From Deltaproteobacteria bacterium (lineage in GTDB: Bacteria; Desulfobacterota; DSM-4660; Desulfatiglandales; Desulfatiglandaceae), in contig JAGHDR010000058.1 of assembly GCA_021159825.1 (NCBI GenBank), forward strand, positions 1-10,813: DNA of 10,813 nt. The letters run 5' to 3'. This document shows, piece after piece, positions 6,838 through 10,813 of the stretch. The first letter of the stretch is position 1; every line of letters begins with the position of its first letter. The notes beneath the pieces are model-generated. The model was not told the origin of the DNA and did not search any database. It saw only the letters and a list, made by a program, of their open reading frames with translations. The position numbers and the translations under genes were made by a program.

Positions 6838-7596
6838 ATGGAACCGGCAAAAAGGGAAATTGAGCAGGGGTGGAAGGCGAACTTCGATTTAAGGGATGAG
6901 CTGATAACCGAATACCTCCCCTATGTTAAAAGCATAGCCCATCGGATGGCGGTTCACCTCCCCCCCAGCGTAGAGGCGGATGACCTCTTTAATGCAGGCG
7001 TCATAGGCTTGATGAATGCCATAGAACGTTACGATGCCACCAGAGAGAATAAGTTTATTACCTATGCGTTGTTTAGGATCAGGGGGGCCATGTTGAGTGA
7101 GTTGCGATCCCGGGACTATCTCTCCAGATCCAATAGAAGCAAAATTCGTGAATTGGAAAAGGCATATCAAGACCTGAATCTGAAGTTAGGCCGGGATGCG
7201 GAAGATGATGAGGTCGCTGAGAAACTGGGCATAAACCTGAACGAATTTAACGATATTCGCAGGATGTCTACCATGTCTTTTGTCAGTTTCGAGGAAATTG
7301 GATCTTTGTCAAACGAGGAAAAAGACGGTCTCATGCACCTTTTGGTGGATGGCAACAGCGATGATCCGCTGAGCCTGGTAGGGTTGAAAGAGATGAGAAA
7401 CGCCATTGCCGGTTCCATCGATCAATTGAAGGAAAAAGAAAGAATGGTGGTGTCATTATACTACTGGGATGAATTGACGATGAAAGAGATTGGTAAGGTT
7501 TTGGATATAACGGAATCAAGGGTGTCCCAAATTCATTCCCAGGCCCTTATTCATCTGAGAGGCCGATTGAAAAAAGACGGCGTGACAATGAATTGA
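6838..7596 (+). CDS. fliA: Flagellar sigma factor FliA (sigma-28 / SigD)
   Basis: FliA directs RNA polymerase to late flagellar and chemotaxis promoters once the anti-sigma factor FlgM is exported. The 252-residue length is typical. Region 2 begins near residue 22 (YLPYVKSIAHRMAVHLPPSV), includes the core-binding DLFNAGVIGLMNAIERYD and ends with FRIRGAMLSELRSRDYLSR. Region 3 lies at about 110-150. Region 4 carries the helix-turn-helix LTMKEIGKVLDITESRVSQIH near the C-terminus. ATG at 6838 is the only plausible start, since an in-frame TAG lies at 6826-6828. The Shine-Dalgarno is weak and distant, suggesting low translation or coupling to flhG. No flgM-like gene is in the window. No chemotaxis genes separate flhG from fliA, unlike in Bacillus. 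Confidence 0.95.
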   Translation: MEPAKREIEQGWKANFDLRDELITEYLPYVKSIAHRMAVHLPPSVEADDLFNAGVIGLMNAIERYDATRENKFITYALFRIRGAMLSELRSRDYLSRSNRSKIRELEKAYQDLNLKLGRDAEDDEVAEKLGINLNEFNDIRRMSTMSFVSFEEIGSLSNEEKDGLMHLLVDGNSDDPLSLVGLKEMRNAIAGSIDQLKEKERMVVSLYYWDELTMKEIGKVLDITESRVSQIHSQALIHLRGRLKKDGVTMN

Positions 7597-7658
7597 CGGT
7601 CCCGTCGGAAAAGACGATGTTCCAAACCGGGATCGAGCAGTTATGAGAGGCGGGTGTT

Positions 7659-7928
7659 ATGAACGACGCCATGAATATTCAGAAAGTGTTTTTCCCCATA
7701 TCGTCTACACAGGGGGTTCGTCGTCTTGAGAAGGAGCATCCCGATTCAAAAAAAAGAAGCTTTGACAGGGATCTCGAGGAAGAAAAAGACGGCGGGAAGA
7801 ATGAGAAACAGGAAGCGCCCCTCGAAATGGTGAAAGCGAGTGATAAGAGGGCGGATCCTGACGTCGACGTCAAGAAACACAATAGCTCCGGCGCAACGGT
7901 GGGAACTTTGGTTGACATTCGAGCGTAG
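7659..7928 (+). CDS. Small hydrophilic protein of unknown function in fliA operon
   Basis: I do not recognise a family for this 89-residue protein. It has no hydrophobic segment or signal peptide. Its middle (about residues 23-72) is highly charged and rich in Lys, Glu and Asp, as expected of a disordered protein. It ends VGTLVDIRA, and the last residues look more ordered than the rest. It is judged real because GAGAGG (7645-7650) sits 8 bases before the ATG at 7659, it lies 62 bp after fliA and 18 bp before the next gene, and the same frame stays open with no overlap. Its place between fliA and the TM/HTH gene suggests a flagellar accessory role, but that is inference from context only. Confidence 0.7.
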   Translation: MNDAMNIQKVFFPISSTQGVRRLEKEHPDSKKRSFDRDLEEEKDGGKNEKQEAPLEMVKASDKRADPDVDVKKHNSSGATVGTLVDIRA

Positions 7929-7946
7929 TTTGGAGGGAAATGGTAA

Positions 7947-8333
7947 ATGACATCCTTAATGGCAGGACAATTGGAAATAGCGACGGATGCAGTCTCCATC
8001 TGTTTTTTTGGTATTACAGCGCTATTATTGGTTATCATGACAATTAAATATGGTCGAAGTTCCCGGAAACAGGCGATTACGGCAAACATCGGTGGGTTTA
8101 ATGAAGAACTTGTTCACGAGATAAGGCAATCTGAAAAAAGAAATAAAAATGATCGTATTTCTGATGAGCGGAAACCCGGCCCATATGGAAATGTGGAGAA
8201 GTTGGCTGATTTGGGCCTGAGTGCGGGAGAGATCGCTAAGAAGGTAAGTATCCCCAGGAGCGAAATTGAACTCATCTTAAGACTGAAAAAATTCGATCTT
8301 AAATCCCGCATGAAGAATGGAGACGTGGGATAG
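7947..8333 (+). CDS. Single-TM protein with C-terminal HTH-like domain (DUF2802/SwrB-like)
   Basis: A 128-residue protein with one membrane segment near the N-terminus (about residues 14-34, VSICFFGITALLLVIMTI). A charged linker follows, then a C-terminal helix-turn-helix-like block at 83-114 whose core is LGLSAGEIAKKVSIPRSEIE. This architecture resembles the DUF2802-type proteins often found near flagellar genes, and it recalls Bacillus SwrB, which lies directly after sigD and promotes assembly of the export apparatus. Here too the gene follows the flagellar sigma factor, one small gene away. Strong GGAGGG (7932-7937) supports the ATG at 7947; an ATG at 7940 is out of frame. Membrane anchoring argues against a classical DNA-binding regulator. 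The family name is from memory of the pattern and should be treated as likely, not proven. Confidence 0.75.
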   Translation: MTSLMAGQLEIATDAVSICFFGITALLLVIMTIKYGRSSRKQAITANIGGFNEELVHEIRQSEKRNKNDRISDERKPGPYGNVEKLADLGLSAGEIAKKVSIPRSEIELILRLKKFDLKSRMKNGDVG

Positions 8334-8526
8334 GGAAAAAATTGCCGACAGCAAGGGAGAAGGACGGCGAGATATGCGGCGATCATCAACAGGAAGAACC
8401 TTTTTTACCCAGTATTGATGCGTAAATATTCCGATGACTTTTGGCATATATTTTGCGTGTTAATCCTTATCATGGGCAATGTTCAAGTCTGAAATCAAAC
8501 TGCACAGCCCTTTGGAGGTTTAAAAA
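8334..8526. other. Promoter-bearing gap before flgF
   Basis: No gene fits. This 193-bp gap, the second longest in the window's interior without a heptad array, carries the sigma-54 promoter (8442-8457) and the flgF ribosome site GGAGGT (8514-8519). Bases 8345-8440 would be the place for an upstream activator site, but I could not define one. No clear terminator for the upstream genes is visible. Confidence 0.6.
8442..8457 (+). promoter_or_regulatory. Sigma-54 (RpoN) promoter for flgF
   Basis: TGGCATATATTTTGCG matches the -24/-12 consensus TGGCAC-N5-TTGC. The invariant GG is at 8443-8444 and the invariant GC at 8455-8456, with exactly 10 bases between them as required. The only core deviation is T for C at the sixth base. 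Predicted transcription would start near 8468, about 59 bp before the flgF ATG. Sigma-54 control of rod and hook genes is usual in polarly flagellated Proteobacteria, via an enhancer-binding activator not seen here. Confidence 0.8.
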
Positions 8527-9267
8527 ATGAGCCTGACCCAAGCGATGTACGCAGCCTCTGCCGGCGCATATAAAAATCAACAGCGGTTGGATGTTCTGGC
8601 CAATAATCTCGCTAACATCAATACCCCGGGCTTCAAACAGGACAAACTGGTCTTCCGTGTGCCTGTCGGCGCTGAAAAGGAGGGGAATTCACAAACCGAT
8701 TACCTTCAAGGCCCTTCCGCTGCGATGGCACGTGGCGGCTGGACTGACTTTTCACAGGGTATTTTGAGATGTACGGACAATCCTCTGGACTTGGCGTTGG
8801 ATGGCACGGGTTTCTTCTGTGTCCGAACACCGGAGGGAACGCGTTACACGAGAAATGGAAGTTTTACAATCAATGGGGATGGTGTTCTGGCCACCAGGGA
8901 CGGGCACCCGGTTTTGGGTAAAGGGGGCGAAATTAAAATCGACGGGCGCAATGTCAGTGTTGACGAGGAGGGCAAGGTTTCTGTCGATGGAAGTGAAGTG
9001 GGGACGTTGAAGGTTGTCTCGGTTTTACAACCCGAATCCTTGAAGAAGATGGGCAATACCCTCTTTGCTTCCGCCGGGGCTGATGAAAAGGAGGCCGAAG
9101 GATTCAAAATAAGGGAGGGATATATCGAAACATCTAATGTAAACGCCATAAGAGCCATGACGGAAATGATAGATATATCCAGATCCTATGAATCGTATCA
9201 GAAAACCATACAGTTTCTCAACGACGCCACCAAAAAATCTATCAACGAGGTTGGAAGGTTGGCTTAA
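8527..9267 (+). CDS. flgF: Flagellar basal-body rod protein FlgF
   Basis: FlgF is a proximal rod subunit exported through the type III gate and assembled in the periplasm. The 246-residue product has the rod/hook-family N-terminal motif LANNLANINTPGFK (residues 24-37). The central flgE/F/G-type domain includes DLALDGTGFFCVRTPEGTR and the TRNGSFTINGDG stretch. The C-terminal coiled-coil region (about 200-246) reads MIDISRSYESYQKTIQFLND and ends INEVGRLA. It has no cleavable signal, as expected for type III substrates. FlgF fits better than FlgG, which typically begins MIRALWTAASGM. GGAGGT lies 7 bases before the ATG, and a sigma-54 promoter lies upstream. The usual partner flgG does not follow; instead a repeat element begins exactly at the stop codon, then fliG. 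Confidence 0.9.
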   Translation: MSLTQAMYAASAGAYKNQQRLDVLANNLANINTPGFKQDKLVFRVPVGAEKEGNSQTDYLQGPSAAMARGGWTDFSQGILRCTDNPLDLALDGTGFFCVRTPEGTRYTRNGSFTINGDGVLATRDGHPVLGKGGEIKIDGRNVSVDEEGKVSVDGSEVGTLKVVSVLQPESLKKMGNTLFASAGADEKEAEGFKIREGYIETSNVNAIRAMTEMIDISRSYESYQKTIQFLNDATKKSINEVGRLA

Positions 9268-9281
9268 CGCGGCAGAGCCGC

Positions 9282-9311
9282 AGTTGTCAGTTATCAGTTA
9301 TCAGTTATCAG
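9282..9311 (+). repeat. Heptad array, left arm of copy 2 (AGTTGTC + AGTTATC x3)
   Basis: Four 7-bp units followed by AG. Three share the same G-to-A change relative to copy 1, which points to spread of one variant by unit duplication. Confidence 0.9.
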
Positions 9312-9325
9312 CACTGGAGGTTATT

Positions 9326-9436
9326 TTGAAATTTGAGGATTTGGAAGTATGGAAGAAGTCTTCACGATTATGCGCAGATTTGTACAAACACTTTCAAGAT
9401 ATTATGGGTATGCTTTTACTGACAACTGACAACTGA
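9326..9436 (+). pseudogene. Truncated four-helix-bundle protein remnant, copy 2
   Basis: A 36-codon frame beginning LKFEDLEVWKKSSRLCADLY, with TTG start and a better Shine-Dalgarno than copy 1 (GGAGG, 5 bases upstream). It matches helix 1 of the S23/IVS four-helix-bundle family even more closely (DLEVWKK, ADLYK) and then reads into the heptads to end LLTTDN-stop, the same junction as copy 1. Between the copies there are four replacement changes and three silent changes, giving no sign of strong purifying selection. It may still be translated as a short peptide. Confidence 0.65.
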
Positions 9437-9466
9437 CAACTGACAACTGACAACTGACAACTGACA
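9419..9466 (+). repeat. Heptad array, right arm of copy 2 (CTGACAA x6)
   Basis: Six perfect CTGACAA units and a partial CTGACA. Copy 1 has four, so unit number varies between copies, as expected from replication slippage. Confidence 0.92.
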
Positions 9467-9561
9467 CCCTATAACGACTTTCTTGTTTTTTGTGATAGAA
9501 AACCAGGTGATAAGGGCCTAAAACCTTTAACCCTGTGAAATGGATATGGAATAGATAGCCT

Positions 9562-10545
9562 ATGGACCCCAAAAACTTACCCGGCTCTATTAAAGTTGCC
9601 ATCCTCATTCAATCTGCGGGAAAAGTGGCATCAACAAAGATTCTCAGCATGATGAATGAAGAGGAAAGACGAGTGATAGAAAATCATCTCGCACAAATGG
9701 GAGAGATATCACCGGATGTGGTGGAAAAAGTCTCTCAAGAGTTTATCCGAATGTCAGGAGAAACCGAACCTCGCCGGATTGGAGGTCCTCCCCCGTCCCA
9801 GGAAACGAAAACGAGTGAAGTGCGCTCCGGTAGTTCAAATAATACTACAGCCCCGGATTTAGAGAGCCTCACGTCGTTACCGGCGGATCGCCTCTTTGAA
9901 TTGATTAAAGATGAACATCCACAAACCGTTGCCGTTATTTTAATACATGTCAAACCGGAGGTGGCAGGTGATGTATTGGCCAATCTGTCTGACGAAATGA
10001 AGGCGGATGTGGGGCTTAGGATTGCCACATTAGATAAGGTTGGAATGGGGATGATCCAGGAGATATCCAAGATTTTTGACGAGGCCCTGGAAGATAGTAA
10101 AGACTCTGTGAGTGCTGTGGCAGGCGGCCCGGGCTTGACGGCGGAAATATTGAATCTGATGGATGGCATGTCCAGCCAGATCATATTGGAGGCAATTGAG
10201 GAAGATAATGTAGACCTGGCGGCAACTATAAAACAGAAGATGTTCACTTTTGAAGACGTTGTATTGATCGACAACCAAGGCTTGCAAAAGGTGTTGAGAA
10301 AGGTGGAGTCTCGGGAATTGGCAATCGCTTTGAAGGCGGCTTCCAACGATGTAAAAGAGAAGATCTTTTCAAACATGTCTGAACGGGCGGCGGAGATGCT
10401 GAAAGAAGAGCTTGAGATCTTAGGCGCTGTCAGGATGAAAGATGTTGAAGATGCTCAATATTTGATCACGAGGACCATTCAGGAGATGGCGGATCAGGGA
10501 GAAATAATAATCGCCGGTCGTGGAGGGGAGCAGCTCATTGTATAA
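9562..10545 (+). CDS. fliG: Flagellar motor switch protein FliG with unusual N-domain/linker
   Basis: FliG is the rotor protein that binds the MS ring (FliF), FliM and the stator. The 327-residue product has the EHPQ motif (118-121), a Gly-Gly middle-to-C linker (GGPGLTAEILNLMD), the MFTF motif (227-230) and all torque-helix charges: K258, R275, E282, E283 and R291, aligned to E. coli K264, R281, D288, D289 and R297. The N-terminus starts normally (LPGSIKVAILIQSAG). However, residues 65-100 are a Pro/Ser/Thr/Gly-rich stretch (GGPPPSQETKTSEVRSGSS) where other FliGs have helices of the FliF-binding domain. ATG at 9562 has only a weak Shine-Dalgarno, and upstream in-frame codons meet a TAG. fliF is not upstream; repeat element copy 2 is. 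Confidence 0.93.
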   Translation: MDPKNLPGSIKVAILIQSAGKVASTKILSMMNEEERRVIENHLAQMGEISPDVVEKVSQEFIRMSGETEPRRIGGPPPSQETKTSEVRSGSSNNTTAPDLESLTSLPADRLFELIKDEHPQTVAVILIHVKPEVAGDVLANLSDEMKADVGLRIATLDKVGMGMIQEISKIFDEALEDSKDSVSAVAGGPGLTAEILNLMDGMSSQIILEAIEEDNVDLAATIKQKMFTFEDVVLIDNQGLQKVLRKVESRELAIALKAASNDVKEKIFSNMSERAAEMLKEELEILGAVRMKDVEDAQYLITRTIQEMADQGEIIIAGRGGEQLIV

Positions 10546-10813
10546 GATTATTAAAAACGATGAAGCGGTAAAGAAAGATCGATTCATGTCTCATCTTTTC
10601 CAGGAGATAGACGTTTGCGGATCTCCAAAGATCCAGGGCGAAGCGGAAAAGGGAGAGGGCTTCGTGCCTGTTGACATCCATGGAAATAATAGCTTTTTGC
10701 CTGATTCCGAAAAAGCATCCCCTGAGAATGAAACCCCTTTCGAGGAGCTTAAAAAAAGCGCTTATGCCGAGGGGTTCACGAAAGGGGAAGAGGCGGGAAC
10801 GGAATCTGAAAGA
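10538..10813 (+). CDS. fliH: Flagellar assembly protein FliH, N-terminal part (cut by window end)
   Basis: FliH binds and restrains the export ATPase FliI and links it to the C-ring. The 92 codons visible are open to the last base. They begin LYKIIKNDEAVKKD (Met in vivo), continue through an acidic, poorly ordered region, and reach AYAEGFTKGEEAGTESER, the Gly-x3-Gly helical repeat typical of FliH. The start is placed at TTG 10538 because GGAGGGGAG (10522-10530) lies 7 bases before it and the frame overlaps the end of fliG by 8 bp, implying translational coupling. A later in-frame ATG at 10586 lacks such a site. Order fliG-fliH matches the usual operon. The rest of the gene lies beyond the window. 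Confidence 0.85.
   Translation, partial: MYKIIKNDEAVKKDRFMSHLFQEIDVCGSPKIQGEAEKGEGFVPVDIHGNNSFLPDSEKASPENETPFEELKKSAYAEGFTKGEEAGTESER

Larger units (their letters stand above)
9265..9523 (+). mobile_element. Mini-element copy 2: same structure as copy 1, expanded heptads
   Basis: Same order and orientation as 7-245: TAAC, palindrome GCGGC-AGA-GCCGC (9269-9281), four left heptads (9282-9309), GGAGG ribosome site (9316-9320), TTG-started remnant (9326-9436), six right heptads (9419-9460), and a shared tail containing CTTGTTTTTTG (9482-9492). The reading-frame part differs from copy 1 at 7 of 111 bases. The left heptads are mostly AGTTATC, the right ones all CTGACAA, so a folded arm would have A-C mismatches, unlike copy 1. 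The first TAA is the flgF stop codon. The element fills most of the flgF-fliG gap (9268-9561). The rest, 9524-9561, holds only a weak fliG ribosome site. Confidence 0.75.

Noticed and set aside
9188..9436. Frame that runs from the end of flgF into the four-helix-bundle remnant, read as one 82-residue protein
   Set aside because: Its first part is flgF in the wrong frame. The TTG at 9326 with GGAGG upstream is the natural start of the remnant.

Overview
This window is part of a flagellar gene cluster, with every gene on the plus strand. The order is fliR, flhB, flhA, flhF, flhG (fleN), fliA, a small unknown gene, a small membrane/HTH gene, flgF, fliG and the 5' end of fliH. The FlhF/FlhG pair, a sigma-28 gene, a clear sigma-54 (-24/-12) promoter in front of flgF, the protein styles and the moderate GC suggest a Gram-negative bacterium of the former Deltaproteobacteria (Desulfobacterota-like). 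This lineage call is inference; no rRNA or taxonomic marker is present.

Layout: 1-260 is a non-coding gap filled by a repeat element. 261-4580 encodes three membrane parts of the flagellar type III export gate (FliR, FlhB, FlhA). 4570-6790 encodes the GTPase/ATPase pair that sets flagellar number and position (FlhF overlaps flhA; FlhG follows). 6838-7596 encodes sigma-28, which switches on late flagellar genes. 7659-8333 holds two small genes: an unrecognised hydrophilic protein and a one-TM protein with an HTH-like C-terminus, placed like Bacillus swrB directly after the flagellar sigma gene. 8334-8526 holds the sigma-54 promoter that should drive flgF (rod protein). 9265-9523 is a second copy of the repeat element. 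9562-10813 encodes the rotor protein FliG and the start of the export-ATPase regulator FliH.

The most unusual content lies between the genes. Two direct copies of a roughly 240-260 bp element (7-245 and 9265-9523) flank the fliR-to-flgF block. Each has a small GC palindrome at a TAA, inverted arrays of a 7-bp repeat (TTGTCAG / CTGACAA), and a Shine-Dalgarno plus TTG-started 36-codon remnant of a four-helix-bundle protein of the 23S rRNA intervening-sequence (S23) family. Three other gaps (fliR-flhB, flhB-flhA, flhG-fliA) carry short tandem arrays, also of exactly 7-bp period but with different sequences.

Several proteins depart from family norms. FlhB has NPTT instead of the NPTH autocleavage motif. 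FlhF has altered G motifs (LDDKR, DTPG). FlhG lacks a recognisable FlhF-activating N-terminal motif. FliG has a Pro/Ser/Thr-rich linker where the second half of its FliF-binding domain is expected.
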